A stretch of 64,000 bases of DNA from Actinoallomurus sp963736325 (GCA_963736325.1 CAVTOG010000016.1:62001-126000); one strand, 5' to 3'; shown: positions 26,375 to 35,463, counted from the first letter of the stretch. Program-made: numbers and translations. Notes: generated by a model from the letters alone, not told the origin.

Positions 26375-26746
26375 TCACAGCATCACGGGAATGTCCCTGA
26401 GCGAGGTACGCGGCCGGTCGAGCCAGATCCCGCGCAGACCGGCGTCGGTGGCCGCGATCGCATCGGTCTCCCGCCGGTCCCCGACGTAGGCGACCTCCTC
26501 CTTCTCGAGTCCGAGACCGTCACAGGCGTGGTGGAAGATCCTGGGATCGGGCTTGGCGGCACCGACCTCACTGGAGGGGGCGGCGTCGGGGTACGCGCGC
26601 CAGGCGTCCTCGTAGTGACGCAGGTAGCCGGCGAACCAGTCGTCGGCCTCCTTCGCGTTCCAGGCGCGCAGGCGGCGCTGCTCGGTGAAGGTCAGCTCTC
26701 CGGCGAGGTACCGCTCCATCGCGAGGGTTTCGAGTTCCTTCAACAC
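26375..26746 (-). pseudogene. HAD-superfamily hydrolase remnant
   Basis: About 123 codons remain. The cap-helix region (LETLAMERYLAGELTFTEQR, then YLRHYEDAWRAYPDA) joins directly to EVGAAKPDPRIFHHACDGLG, the motif III lysine segment, followed by VAYVGDRRETDAIAATDAGL (motif IV). Missing are the N-terminal DxDxT nucleophile motif and the middle portion with motif II, so two deletions have occurred and the product cannot be catalytic. The parent was a phosphoglycolate-phosphatase-like HAD enzyme. Confidence 0.75.
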
Positions 26747-26769
26747 GGCCGGCGTCCCGTCTGCGCGGC

Positions 26770-26946
26770 TCAGGCGTGGGTGACCGGCGGTGGGGAGTGC
26801 AAAGGCGCGCTGCCGTAGCCGGGGTGGGCGGTGGCGGGGGTCAACCAGAGTTGCCAGCCCAGCGGCAGCGGGGGCCAGGACGGGGCCGGGGTCCGGCCCT
26901 CCCGGTCCGGAGGGCGGCTTGGGGAGAGCATGTAGCGGTATTTCAT
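26770..26946 (-). CDS. Small proline-rich protein, hypothetical
   Basis: 58 codons from ATG 26946, which has GGGAG 8 nt upstream. The product (MKYRYMLSPSRPPDREGRTP ... PPLPLGWQLWLTPATAHP) is Pro/Trp-rich with no membrane segment or known motif. It is divergent from the secreted protein at 27093. The good ribosome binding site favours a real gene, but it is unrecognised. Confidence 0.4.
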   Translation of the reverse strand: MKYRYMLSPSRPPDREGRTPAPSWPPLPLGWQLWLTPATAHPGYGSAPLHSPPPVTHA

Positions 26947-27092
26947 TTCATCTCCCATACCGTGAAATCCTTGGCAGACCGGTTGGATACAAGACGCGTA
27001 CGTGCGTGCGCGCGTTGCCATCGCGGGTGAAACACGTCCATTCCACGCCACGGTGCGTATCTCGGCTGTCACCGGAACCAGAAGGAGATGTG

Positions 27093-28037
27093 TTGATTCG
27101 GCTCTCTACCAGGAGGATTTCCATCGCGGCGGCGGTGCTGGCCGTCGTGGGCGGGGGCTTAGCGGTCACCGGGTTCGAGTCGGGCGGGGACGCTAAGAAG
27201 GCTCCGCCGGCGGCAGTGGTTTGGACACTGCCGGACAAGCCGGACCCGGGCGTACGGGCGGTCGTCGGGGCGCTGTTCAAGGGAGAGCGGCGGCGGGCGG
27301 CGGCTCAGGAGGAGTTCGTCTATCGGTGCATGGAGTTGCGGGGTTTCTCCTATATCAAGCCCCAGCCGCCGGCGGAGGTCCCGGTCCCGCCGGACTTCGG
27401 GATCTCGGTGAAGAACGCGGCGCGGTACGGCTATCGCGTCCCGCCGGTCGAGCCACGCCGGAACAGCAGTCCGGTCGATCAGACCGCCGGCCTGGCGCCC
27501 GCGGCGAAGAAGGCTTGGGGCATCGCGCTCAACGGACGTGACGACGGGCCCACGGTACGCGTCCAGGTTCCCGGCGGGGTCATTCAGGAACACGCTGACG
27601 GATGCCTCGCCGACGCCCGTACCAGGATCTATGGCTCACTCTCGCAGCAAGTACGCCTGCAGCATCTCACCGGGCATCTCCCGGTGATGACGCAGGAGCG
27701 GTTCGCGGCCGACCCCGCGCTGGTGCGGCTCGACCAGACCTGGTCCGCCTGCATGGCCGCCAAGGGGTACCGCGGTCTCAAGGCGCCCGAGGACGCCCGG
27801 GCCGCGGCGGTCGGGATGCACCGGAAGCAGATGAGGCTCACCCGCGCCGAGACGCGGATGGCCGTCGCCGACGCCGGCTGTCAGGCCGCCTCCGGGTACG
27901 AGCAGCAGCGCCGTCTCCTCGAAGACCGTTACTACACGGCCGGTCTGCACTACTTCGGCGGCGGGGTCGATGAGCTGCGGGCCGCGAGTGAGCGCAGTTT
28001 CCGGCAGGCCGCGCAGATCCTGCAGGGCGCCGGCTGA
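27093..28037 (+). CDS. Secreted or membrane-tethered protein with spaced cysteines
   Basis: About 314 residues. GAAGGAG at 27081-27087 serves either TTG 27093 (5 nt spacing, preferred) or GTG 27090. An N-terminal signal/anchor (ISIAAAVLAVVGGGLAVTGF) is followed by four segments each built around one Cys: EFVYRCMELRGFSY, QEHADGCLADARTR, WSACMAAKGYRG and VADAGCQAASGYEQQ. This 'C-M-xx-(K/R)-G-(F/Y)' repeat is common in exported actinobacterial proteins of unknown function and predicts two disulfides. Its 3' end is 3 nt from the convergent P450 gene. Confidence 0.65.
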   Translation: MIRLSTRRISIAAAVLAVVGGGLAVTGFESGGDAKKAPPAAVVWTLPDKPDPGVRAVVGALFKGERRRAAAQEEFVYRCMELRGFSYIKPQPPAEVPVPPDFGISVKNAARYGYRVPPVEPRRNSSPVDQTAGLAPAAKKAWGIALNGRDDGPTVRVQVPGGVIQEHADGCLADARTRIYGSLSQQVRLQHLTGHLPVMTQERFAADPALVRLDQTWSACMAAKGYRGLKAPEDARAAAVGMHRKQMRLTRAETRMAVADAGCQAASGYEQQRRLLEDRYYTAGLHYFGGGVDELRAASERSFRQAAQILQGAG

Positions 28038-28040
28038 CGG

Positions 28041-29246
28041 TCACCACGTGACGGGCAGCGCCTCCGGGCTGGTGACCGAGTGACCCGGTTTCCAGGTCAC
28101 CTCCCGCGCGGGGACGGACAGCCGCAGGCCGGGCAGCTCCCGCAGGAGCAGCGCGATGGCGGTACGGATCTCCATGGCGCCCAGGTGCGCGCCGACGCAG
28201 AAGTGGGCGCCGTGGCCGTACGACAGGTGGGGGTTCGGGGCGCGGTCGAAGTCCATCCGGGTCGGCGAGGCGAACACGCGCGGGTCGCGGTTGGCGGCAT
28301 CGTGGGACGGGATCACGATGTCGCCTTCGGACAGGCGCGCGCCGCTCGGCAGGATGACGTCGGACATCACGCGGCGGGGCATGGCGTCGCCGGTCGAGGT
28401 CGAGTAGAGGCGTTCGAGTTCGGTGACGGCCGAGTCGACCTTCTCGGGGCACGCCACCAGATGGTCCCAGGCGGTCTCGTGCCCGGCGTACGGGCGGGTG
28501 CGCAGGACGTAGACGAAGCGCGCGATGGAGCCGGCGACGGTCTCCCAGCCGCCGATGACGAGCGCGAGGACCAGCTTGACCCGTACGTCGTCGGACTGGG
28601 GGGCGAGGGCGATCCGGGTCAGCAGGTCCGGCGCCGGGTGGGCCTCGCGGTGCCGCAGCAGGGCCAGGAGGTATTCGCCCATCTCGCGCCCGGACCGCGC
28701 CGCCTCGTCGCGGCCGACGTCGGCGGTGCCGAGGAACGCGTCACCCCAGTGACGGAACCTCATCCGGTCCGAACCGGGCAGGCCTAACAGGTCGCAGATG
28801 ACGTTCATGGCGAAGGGGAGCGCGAAGTCGTCCACCAGGTCGGCCGCACGGCCGCGAGAAGTCATCGACGCGAGCCGTACGGCGGCCTCCTCCTCGACCG
28901 CCGCCCGTACGAGAGGCATGGCCGACTTGGCGAAGGTGTCCTTGACGACGCCGCGGACCTGCGCGTGCTCCAGGCCGTCCATCCCGAGGACGGTGCCGGA
29001 CACGTCGTTGTCGTCGGCGTGCGCGGCCGCCGCGCGGGAGAACACGCGCTGGTCGCGCAGCACCGTACGGACGTCCGCGTGCCGGCAGACGAGTAACGCC
29101 GGGACCTGTTCGCCGTTCACCGTGCGTACGACGGGCACGGCGCCGGATCCGGTCGCCGCGAACTCCCCGTAGTACGGATGCCGCTCCGGGCCGGGCGGCC
29201 GGTTGACCCCGTCGGAGTCCAGATAGAAGGGGTGGCGAAGCGTCAT
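28041..29246 (-). CDS. Cytochrome P450
   Basis: 401 residues. I-helix VIGGWETVAGS, ExxR helix TELERLYS, and haem-binding loop LSYGHGAHFCVGAHLG, in which the usual Phe of FGxGxHxCxG is Tyr. This is a bacterial class I P450 needing separate ferredoxin and reductase, none of which are nearby. The start ATG overlaps the stop of the upstream gene as ATGA, so the two are translationally coupled. The same frame is open well beyond the start, but that part is the shadow of the neighbour. Confidence 0.9.
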   Translation of the reverse strand: MTLRHPFYLDSDGVNRPPGPERHPYYGEFAATGSGAVPVVRTVNGEQVPALLVCRHADVRTVLRDQRVFSRAAAAHADDNDVSGTVLGMDGLEHAQVRGVVKDTFAKSAMPLVRAAVEEEAAVRLASMTSRGRAADLVDDFALPFAMNVICDLLGLPGSDRMRFRHWGDAFLGTADVGRDEAARSGREMGEYLLALLRHREAHPAPDLLTRIALAPQSDDVRVKLVLALVIGGWETVAGSIARFVYVLRTRPYAGHETAWDHLVACPEKVDSAVTELERLYSTSTGDAMPRRVMSDVILPSGARLSEGDIVIPSHDAANRDPRVFASPTRMDFDRAPNPHLSYGHGAHFCVGAHLGAMEIRTAIALLLRELPGLRLSVPAREVTWKPGHSVTSPEALPVTW

Positions 29247-29779
29247 CGGCCCTCGTTCAGAAAGGAGTCGCACCAGGTCACGAAGGACTCTTCGTACTCG
29301 GCCTGCGCCGCCGCGACGATCGCGTCCGGGTCGCGTGCCGGATCGAGGCAGAGGCCCTTCAGCCAGTCGACGAACGCCGCGTGGCCCTCGCTGTCCTCCT
29401 GGTCGTCGCCGCGGTAGTAGTACGCGCTGTCCCAGTCGACCGAGACCTCGCTGTCGAAGCCGAGGAGCCGGAACAGCTCCCTGAGGCCACGCGCGACCAC
29501 GTGGTGCCCGCCTTCGTCGCCGAAGACCACGACGGGCAGAGACGCCAGGTCGGTACGGTCGTCGGCCCGCCACAGCGCGTAGATCGAGCCGCTGCCGTTG
29601 GCCTGCGCGAACGGGATCAGCCGTCCCGTGAACGCCGGATCCGCCGACCAGCCGGCCTGGACACCGGCCATGCCGTCGTCGGTCACCGCGAAGCCGTCGG
29701 CGTAGCACTCGGACCCCAGCCGGTCGTCGATGTCCTTCAACAGACACAGCTCGTGAATAGGGGAATAGGTGTCTTTCAT
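29243..29779 (-). CDS. SMI1/KNR4-like protein coupled to a P450
   Basis: 178 residues from ATG 29779. The middle, GSGSIYALWRADDRTDLASL followed by PVVVFGDEGGHHVVARGLRE and LFRLLGFDSEVSVDW, fits the SUKH/SMI1-KNR4 beta-sheet pattern ('vpfaxxgsGsxyalw ... vvvfgdeG'). SUKH proteins are often immunity proteins. Here the stop overlaps the P450 start, an unusual pairing; no toxin is visible. Confidence 0.6.
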   Translation of the reverse strand: MKDTYSPIHELCLLKDIDDRLGSECYADGFAVTDDGMAGVQAGWSADPAFTGRLIPFAQANGSGSIYALWRADDRTDLASLPVVVFGDEGGHHVVARGLRELFRLLGFDSEVSVDWDSAYYYRGDDQEDSEGHAAFVDWLKGLCLDPARDPDAIVAAAQAEYEESFVTWCDSFLNEGR

Positions 29780-29898
29780 ACGCCGAAACCCTAGCCACCC
29801 GCGCCGACACCAGGTGCCTGAACTGCGGCGACCCATGCGGGCGCGGTCGACGGCGTACGGGCGCGAAGGCTGTCACAGGGGGGTGACAGGGTCTGTGC

Positions 29899-30297
29899 AT
29901 GAGGAGATGGACGCTTCGCGAGATCGAGCCCGCCGTACGGTCGGCGTGGGGCATCGACACGTGCGACCCGCACGACCTCGCCGACTGGCATCCGGGCAAC
30001 CGGGCGCGCGGTCAGTGCGGGGTGACGGCCCTGGTCGTCAACGACCTGCTCGGTGGCGAGCTGGTGCTGGGCGAGGTGCTCGTCGGCGGGCGGAAGGTCG
30101 GGCACCACTGGTGGAACCGCCTCGACGGGGCCGACGTGGACCTGACCGCCGGGCAGTTCCGGCCGGAGGAGACGGTCACCGGCGGCCGGACGGTCGAGCG
30201 CCCGCCGGGGCCCGTACGCCGGTGTCGTGAGCAGTACGAGACGTTGCGTGGGCGCGTGCTGGCGAGCCTCCAGGCTGAGCGTGAGGGCATCGGCTGA
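29899..30297 (+). CDS. YunG-like conserved protein
   Basis: 132 residues. RGQCGVTALVVNDLLGGELV, then VGGRKVGHHWWNRLDGADVD and LTAGQFRPEETVTGGRTVER are the core of the YunG family. The invariant Cys (QCGVTA), His (GHHWWN) and Asp (VDLT) resemble a papain/transglutaminase-like triad, but no activity is established for the family. Monocistronic; preceded by a 120-bp gap to the divergent SUKH-like gene. Confidence 0.75.
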   Translation: MRRWTLREIEPAVRSAWGIDTCDPHDLADWHPGNRARGQCGVTALVVNDLLGGELVLGEVLVGGRKVGHHWWNRLDGADVDLTAGQFRPEETVTGGRTVERPPGPVRRCREQYETLRGRVLASLQAEREGIG

Positions 30298-30363
30298 TCA
30301 ACTCTTCGCCAGTACGGCGTGCGAGATGATCAGGAATGACGCCCGTGGTGCTCTGCTGGCCCG

Positions 30364-30549
30364 ATGAGATGGCGGGGCGGGTGGAAGTCGCTGGCGGCGG
30401 CCGGTGTCCTGGTGCTCGCCACCGGCGCGTGGGTCTACGTCGCCGACCAGGGCGCCGGCGACATGTCGGTGATCGACACCCGGGCGAACCGCATCGTCGC
30501 GGTCATCCCGGTCGGCCGTCACCCGTACGGCGTCGCGGTCGGCGGGTGA
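30364..30549 (+). pseudogene. Truncated YVTN beta-propeller protein
   Basis: 61 codons: an N-terminal hydrophobic segment (SLAAAGVLVLATGAWVYVAD) runs directly into one YVTN-type repeat (GDMSVIDTRANRIVAVIPVG, HPYGVAV) and stops. Surface YVTN propellers normally have 6-7 repeats, so this is a remnant or a fusion of a signal sequence with the last repeat. No good ribosome binding site. It ends 2 nt from the convergent aldo/keto reductase gene. Confidence 0.5.
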
Positions 30550-30551
30550 CC

Positions 30552-31412
30552 TCAGACGAACAGCGGCTCGGCGGCCGCGCGGCGCATCAGGTCGTCCATG
30601 GCCGCTTCGGTCGGCGCCTCGCCCCGGCGGGCGGCGGCCTTGAGCACCCGCGGCAGGAGGCCGACGTCGCCGACGCTGTTCACGAAGACGCCGGGACGGC
30701 TGAGCGCCCATCCGACGGCGAGGTCGATGTCGTCCTGCTTCTCCAGCGGCTCGTACCAGGTCGTACGGGTGTGCGGCCGGTCCTTCCAGTGCCGCAGGCC
30801 GATGGACTTGATCGTCTGTACGGCCACGCCGCGCTCGCGGCAGGTCTCGTGCAGGGCGTTGAAGTTCTCGGCGTAGTACGGGTTCCGCATCGTCAGGTAG
30901 TTGTACGGGAGCAGCACCGAGTCGAAGTCGAAGCGTTCGAGGCTGCGGCGGTGCGTCGCGGCGATCTGGGTGCCGTGCCCGGTGACGCCGATCGCACCGA
31001 TCAGGCCTTCCTCCTTGGCCTCGATCGCGGCCTCCAGCGCGCCGCCCGGCGACAGCGCGATGTCCCACTCGATCGGGTCGGCCAGGTTGTGCAGCTGCAG
31101 CAGGTCGATGCGGTCGACGCCCAGGCGTTCGAGCGAGCGGTGCAGCTCTTCGCGCGCGGCGGCGGCCGTACGCTCGCCGGTCTTGGTGGCCAGGAAGAAC
31201 CGGTCGCGGCCGGTCTCCAGCCATGGCTTGAGGCGCAGTTCGGCGTCGCCGTAGGACGCGGCCACGTCCAGGTGGTTCACGCCGTACTCCAGCAGGACCT
31301 CGAGGGTCTCGTCGGCGACCCGCTGGGACGACTCGGCGAGGGCCGCCGCTCCGAAGATCACTCGTGTGCTCTGGTGGCCGCTGCGCCCGAACTCGGCCGT
31401 CTCGATTGCCAT
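30552..31412 (-). CDS. Aldo/keto reductase
   Basis: 286 residues from ATG 31412, with GGGAGG upstream. The catalytic tetrad is visible: Asp and Tyr in HLDVAASYGDAE, Lys in FLATKTGER, His in LLQLHNLAD. The C-terminal NADPH-binding end (WALSRPGVFVNSVGDVGLLP) resembles the subgroup of short AKRs acting on small carbonyls. Monocistronic. Confidence 0.9.
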   Translation of the reverse strand: MAIETAEFGRSGHQSTRVIFGAAALAESSQRVADETLEVLLEYGVNHLDVAASYGDAELRLKPWLETGRDRFFLATKTGERTAAAAREELHRSLERLGVDRIDLLQLHNLADPIEWDIALSPGGALEAAIEAKEEGLIGAIGVTGHGTQIAATHRRSLERFDFDSVLLPYNYLTMRNPYYAENFNALHETCRERGVAVQTIKSIGLRHWKDRPHTRTTWYEPLEKQDDIDLAVGWALSRPGVFVNSVGDVGLLPRVLKAAARRGEAPTEAAMDDLMRRAAAEPLFV

Positions 31413-31509
31413 GAAGCCTCCCGCGTGTGCCGTTCGATGATCCAAGCTACGCCACACGTCACCGCCGTGAGCAGCGGGAACCCCGGCCGGGGTGGCGGGA
31501 CCTTTGGGG

Positions 31510-31531
31510 GTCGATCCCCGGCCGGGGAGCT
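31510..31531 (-). terminator. Terminator of GH16 gene
   Basis: GC-only palindrome CCCCGGCCGGGG within CTCCCCGGCCGGGGATCG, just downstream of the GH16 stop on the minus strand. A second CCCCGGCCGGGG lies 30 bp further on. Confidence 0.5.
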
Positions 31532-31541
31532 TCGCACGCCG

Positions 31542-32471
31542 TCAGCTCTGGTACACCGCGACGTAGTCGACGGTCAGCGGATGACCGGGCTCGGTGCCCG
31601 CGTCGGGTCCGCCGCCGAACGCCGCGGGGAACTGCCCGCCCATCGCGACGTTCAAGATGACGAAGAATCCGTGGTTCGTCGCCGAGGTCCAGGTGGCGGC
31701 GTCCATCTGGTTCGCGCTGACGGTGTGGAAGTTGACGCCGTCGAGGTAGAAGCGCATCTGCTCAGGGCTCGTGCTCCGGTCCCACTCGACCGCGTACGTG
31801 TGGAAGCCGCCCTGGCAGGTCGAGCCGGAGCAGGCCGACTGGCCGCCGATGCCGGTGGTCTCGTTGCAGGGGCCGCCCGGGTTGGTGCCACAGTGCATCG
31901 TGGCCCACTCGTTGTTGATGCCCTGAACGTTCTCCATGACGTCGAGCTCGCCGATGCTCGGCCAGTTCCACCAGTTGCCGCGGAACGGCGAACCGAGTGC
32001 CCAGAACGCCGGCCAGTAGCCCTTGGCGGCCGCGTCCGTCACGTTCGGCATCTGCAGGCGTGACTCGATGCGCAGCTTTCCGCCCGCGGGAGGCTGGAAG
32101 TCCGAGCGCTTGGTCTCGATGCGGGCGGACGTCCAGTTGCCGGAGCCGTCGCGCAGCGGCGTGATCCTGAGGTTGCCGTTGCCGTCGAGGGAGACGTTGG
32201 CGGGGTCGGAGGTGTTGGTCTCGACCTCGCCGGTACCGAAGTTCGCCGGTCCGCCCGGGTAGCTCGTACCGGTCGTGTACTGCCAGTTCGCGCCGTCGAC
32301 GCCGGATCCGGCGGGACCGTTGAAGTCGTCGCTGAACACCGTGCTCCAGCCGGGCGGCGCGTCGGGTACGCCGGCGTCGGCGGCGGGTGCGCCGATGAGC
32401 ACGGCGGCAGCGGGGACGAGGAGGGCGACGAGCGTGCGCCACTTTCGGCGGCCTGCGCGGGATGCACTCAT
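31542..32471 (-). CDS. Secreted glycoside hydrolase family 16 (endo-beta-glucanase type)
   Basis: 309 residues with a signal peptide ending near ADA-GV (34). The GH16 catalytic motif is SIGELDVMENV (ExDxxE: Glu nucleophile, Asp, Glu acid/base). Supporting strands are WSTVFSDDFNG at the start, GYWPAFWALG, FHTYAVEWDR and VDYVAVYQS at the end. Family members hydrolyse beta-1,3- or mixed-linked glucans such as laminarin. No carbohydrate-binding module is attached. Monocistronic with a candidate operator about 120 bp upstream. Confidence 0.92.
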   Translation of the reverse strand: MSASRAGRRKWRTLVALLVPAAAVLIGAPAADAGVPDAPPGWSTVFSDDFNGPAGSGVDGANWQYTTGTSYPGGPANFGTGEVETNTSDPANVSLDGNGNLRITPLRDGSGNWTSARIETKRSDFQPPAGGKLRIESRLQMPNVTDAAAKGYWPAFWALGSPFRGNWWNWPSIGELDVMENVQGINNEWATMHCGTNPGGPCNETTGIGGQSACSGSTCQGGFHTYAVEWDRSTSPEQMRFYLDGVNFHTVSANQMDAATWTSATNHGFFVILNVAMGGQFPAAFGGGPDAGTEPGHPLTVDYVAVYQS

Positions 32472-33118
32472 GGGAGATCCTCTCTTCCGTGGAGGCCTGG
32501 CGGGGCCTGAGTGCTTGCGCCGTCACTGTCCCCCCGTGTCAAGGTTCGGTCAAGAGATGAACGCATTTTTGTTTTGGCCGGTTTTGTTCGTTCAACATAT
32601 GAACGCAGGTCGCCCGTACGACACGCGGAGTGCCGGGTCACGGGAGATCCAAAGATCTCCGCCCCGCAACCGGCCGATCATTGCCGGGCGTTTGCTCCAC
32701 GAGGCGAGCGCATGGATCTTGCCGTACGCGATCTTTCTAAATCTCGCCGCAGGTCAGAGGGTGCTTTACGCATCGCGATCACACTCGGGGATCCGTCGGT
32801 GACGCGGTGTTAGCCTGCTGCTCGGATCGGCACTGAGGGTTCGACGTTTCTGATATCACCGGCCACGTGGAGGGTGTGTGAAGCGGCAAAAGCCTAAGGC
32901 TCGCTCGACGCCATTCGCAGCCGAGACGTCCGGCTCCCGTACCGTTTCCCCATCCGCCGCACGCCCTGTCGAACCCATGGTTCCGGGGCCCGCGCCGAAG
33001 AACTCCGAGCGGTGTTCCACATCGCCGGTTGAACGCCCGAGTCGAGGACCGAGAAACCGAGCTACTCGGGCGGACCTCCCGCACCACCAATGAAGTAATC
33101 AACACTCATGGGGGAAAA
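32472..33118. other. Intergenic region between divergent secreted-protein genes
   Basis: 647 bp with no credible gene. It holds the promoter of the GH16 gene, the inverted repeat at 32589-32605, and the leader of the chaplin-like gene. Six-frame reading gives only short arginine-rich shadows. Confidence 0.5.
32589..32605. promoter_or_regulatory. Candidate operator upstream of GH16
   Basis: CGTTCA-ACATA-TGAACG, 6-bp arms, in an AT-rich patch. Another ATGAACGCA half-site lies about 40 bp closer to the gene. It could mediate carbon-source control of the glucanase; no regulator is nearby. Confidence 0.35.
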
Positions 33119-33895
33119 ATGCACAAGTGGACTGCCCGCGCCGCTCGAACGGTTCTAGTCGCGGCCGCCATTACCGCAGCGGGCACCGGCGTTGCCAACG
33201 CCGACCACACGAGGGGCGACCACAGCATTGCCGGTGGCAACCAGATCGCCGTGCCGATCACCGTTCCCGTCGCTGTTCAGGGGAACAATGTCAGCCTGCT
33301 CGACAACCTGCTCGGCGGGACGAACATCCTCAACCGGTCGGGCGCCCGGCTCACCAGCATTCACATGAGGGACAACCAGCCCGCCGGCGGCATCACGCTG
33401 TGCGGGAACGCCATTTCGGCGCGCGGCGGCGTCGGCACGGCGGCCTGCAGAGGCCGTGCCATGATCTCCGACGACCCCGCGCCGGCGCCGCAGGTCGCGC
33501 CCGTCGCTCCGGCCGCGTTGGCCGCACCGGCCGTACAGGCCGCGCCCGCCGGGCCGCCCGCTCCGGCGGACACGATCGGCGCGCCCGCCGGGCTGATCGG
33601 CGCTCCGGGGGCACTCATCGCTCCGGCCGCGGAAGCGGCTGCGGCTCCGGCCGTGGCCGAGCCGGCGAAGGACAAGCCGATCAGCGCGGACGCTCCGGCG
33701 ATCGCCAAGACCGACACGGCCGTCCCGGCGACCGACGCGGCTGCCGACCAGGCCGCCGCGCCGGCGCGTGCCCCGCTCACCATCTGCGGCAACGCGGCTG
33801 CGGCGGGCGGAGTCGCCACCGCGACGTGTGACGGCCGGGCCATCGCCCGCCACCACCACATGAACGCCGCGCCCGCTTTCGGCGCTCTCGGCTGA
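33119..33895 (+). CDS. Secreted chaplin-like surface protein with repeated CGNA motif
   Basis: 258 residues, GGGGGA before the ATG. Signal peptide ends at NADHT (about 29). Residues 33-75 (IAGGNQIAVPITVPVAVQGN, NVSLLDNLLGG) resemble the amyloid-forming chaplin segment 'GNxIQVPVxxPVNxCGNxV'. Two copies of a Cys motif follow: LCGNAISARGGVGTAACRGR and ICGNAAAAGGVATATCDGR, joined by a 110-residue Ala/Pro-rich linker. Each motif has two Cys that may pair. Likely on the hyphal surface; not a canonical chaplin. A strong terminator follows. Confidence 0.55.
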   Translation: MHKWTARAARTVLVAAAITAAGTGVANADHTRGDHSIAGGNQIAVPITVPVAVQGNNVSLLDNLLGGTNILNRSGARLTSIHMRDNQPAGGITLCGNAISARGGVGTAACRGRAMISDDPAPAPQVAPVAPAALAAPAVQAAPAGPPAPADTIGAPAGLIGAPGALIAPAAEAAAAPAVAEPAKDKPISADAPAIAKTDTAVPATDAAADQAAAPARAPLTICGNAAAAGGVATATCDGRAIARHHHMNAAPAFGALG

Positions 33896-33938
33896 ATTCG
33901 ACCGGCCGGTGAGATCGCCGGCCATGCGTGAATCAATT

Positions 33939-33975
33939 GCCCGCCCATCCGGAATTCCGGGTGGGCGGGCTTTTC
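33939..33975 (+). terminator. Intrinsic terminator
   Basis: 14-bp arms GCCCGCCCATCCGG/CCGGGTGGGCGGGC around AATT, followed by TTTTC. Confidence 0.9.
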
Positions 33976-34179
33976 ATCGCTCTACTTGCACATCCGATGC
34001 GATGATCTTGCCCTTATGAGGGTGGCGCATATGCCGTCGCTTTACGTTCACTGATTTGCGTATTGCCAAGATCCCGATAATGAGGGTTGTGCCGAAAAAG
34101 GCCGATGATACGTAGCGCAGGGCAACGGGTATCTGCTGATGCGGAGAAAGGATTACACGTACCCTTTGGAGGCCACCGG

Positions 34180-35436
34180 ATGGATTCAGTGAACCAGGCT
34201 CACAAACAGGCCTGGAATCTCTGGGCCAGATTGGCTCGTCCTGCTTTACTGCGGTATCCCATTCTCGGAGTCAGTGCCGCGCTCGTCGTCTCGTCGCCCT
34301 TTGCGGCCTCGGCCCGCGCGCTGCCTCACGCACAGGAATTCGTGTCAGCACGACCCACGCAGCGGCAACTGCACATGCTGCGTTCCTACGAGCGGTACAT
34401 GGCCCGGGTCCGATCCCAGGCCGTACGTGCCTCGCGGGCCGTGAGATTCGCCTACCGGCAGGTCGGAAAGCCCTACCAGTGGGGCGGCGCCGGCCCGCGC
34501 ACGTACGACTGCTCCGGCCTGGCGATGGCGGCCTGGCGAAAGGGCGGGCTCAGCCTCCCGCACCGCGCCGACCTGCAGCACCGGATCATCCGCCGCAAGG
34601 TGGGGATCAGGAGCCTGCGGGCGGGTGACCTCGTCTTCTTCTCCGGAGACCACCACGTCGGCATCTACGTCGGCCACCGGCACTTCCTGCACGCGCCGCA
34701 CACCGGCGCGCGCGTCCAGCGCGGAACACTGACCGGCTGGCGCGTCCGCGTCTTCGCCGGCGCCGCACGCCCGGGCGCACCCGCGTACCACGCGTGGCCA
34801 CACTGGGTCCGCAGGCTCGCCCGGCACCCGGACGGCCCGCACCCACGCCGAAGGGCCCACCGGCCCACCCGCATCGGCACACCGGACACCGGCCTGAACA
34901 CCGGCCCGGACACAGGCCTGACCACCGGCTCGTACGAGGGCCCGTACAGCGGGTCGGACACCGATCACAACACCGGCCCGTACGGCGGCCCGGAGACCAT
35001 GGACCCACAGCCCTGGCTCGAGCCGCCCACGCCGGACGTGGACGCCTCGGCCCGGCCACCGTCCGAAGGAGAGGACACCATCGGGGCGCCCGCTGACATC
35101 GGAGCCCCGCAGCTGAGGGGCGAACCCGCACCGGCCGCCGACCCGTCGGCGCGGACGCTCCGGCTGCACAGCGGAGCGCGCGGCCCGAGGCCCGTACGCC
35201 CGGTGCCACCGGCCGCGGACCACGCGCACGACGGCACGTCACCGGCGGCCGCAACGGCCACCCCGGCTCCCGCACCGAGCGGAACCCGGCCCGTCACCCG
35301 TCACCGGTGGCCGCGGACGTCGGTGCAGACCGACTCCGACGACTACAACTCGACACTGGACGGGAACGGGGACGTGGACCACCGTCCCGACATGCTCGGC
35401 GACCCGTACCTGCAGCGTCTGCTCGGCGGCCTGTGA
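34180..35436 (+). CDS. NlpC/P60 cell-wall hydrolase
   Basis: 418 residues from ATG 34180, GGAGG 7 nt upstream. N-terminal membrane/signal segment (YPILGVSAALVVSSPFAASA), then an NlpC/P60 domain at about 95-205: VGKPYQWGGAGPRTYDCSGL with the catalytic Cys, and the His in GDHHVGIYVGHRHFLHAPH. The C-terminal 200 residues are low-complexity: TGLNTGPDTGLTTG-type repeats, then Pro/Ala-rich. Such enzymes cleave D-Glu-meso-DAP peptide bonds in peptidoglycan. The 280-bp leader shows no c-di-AMP riboswitch consensus. Confidence 0.88.
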   Translation: MDSVNQAHKQAWNLWARLARPALLRYPILGVSAALVVSSPFAASARALPHAQEFVSARPTQRQLHMLRSYERYMARVRSQAVRASRAVRFAYRQVGKPYQWGGAGPRTYDCSGLAMAAWRKGGLSLPHRADLQHRIIRRKVGIRSLRAGDLVFFSGDHHVGIYVGHRHFLHAPHTGARVQRGTLTGWRVRVFAGAARPGAPAYHAWPHWVRRLARHPDGPHPRRRAHRPTRIGTPDTGLNTGPDTGLTTGSYEGPYSGSDTDHNTGPYGGPETMDPQPWLEPPTPDVDASARPPSEGEDTIGAPADIGAPQLRGEPAPAADPSARTLRLHSGARGPRPVRPVPPAADHAHDGTSPAAATATPAPAPSGTRPVTRHRWPRTSVQTDSDDYNSTLDGNGDVDHRPDMLGDPYLQRLLGGL

Positions 35437-35463
35437 CCGCCCGGACCTGAGATCGGAGAGCGA

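Noticed and set aside
28041..29999. 652-codon P450 fusion protein
   Set aside because: The part beyond ATG 29246 is an out-of-frame reading of the SMI1/KNR4-like gene; the ATGA overlap marks the true start.
33976..34179. c-di-AMP (ydaO-type) riboswitch in the NlpC/P60 leader
   Set aside because: Cell-wall hydrolase genes in actinomycetes often carry one, but I could not find its conserved core in this leader.
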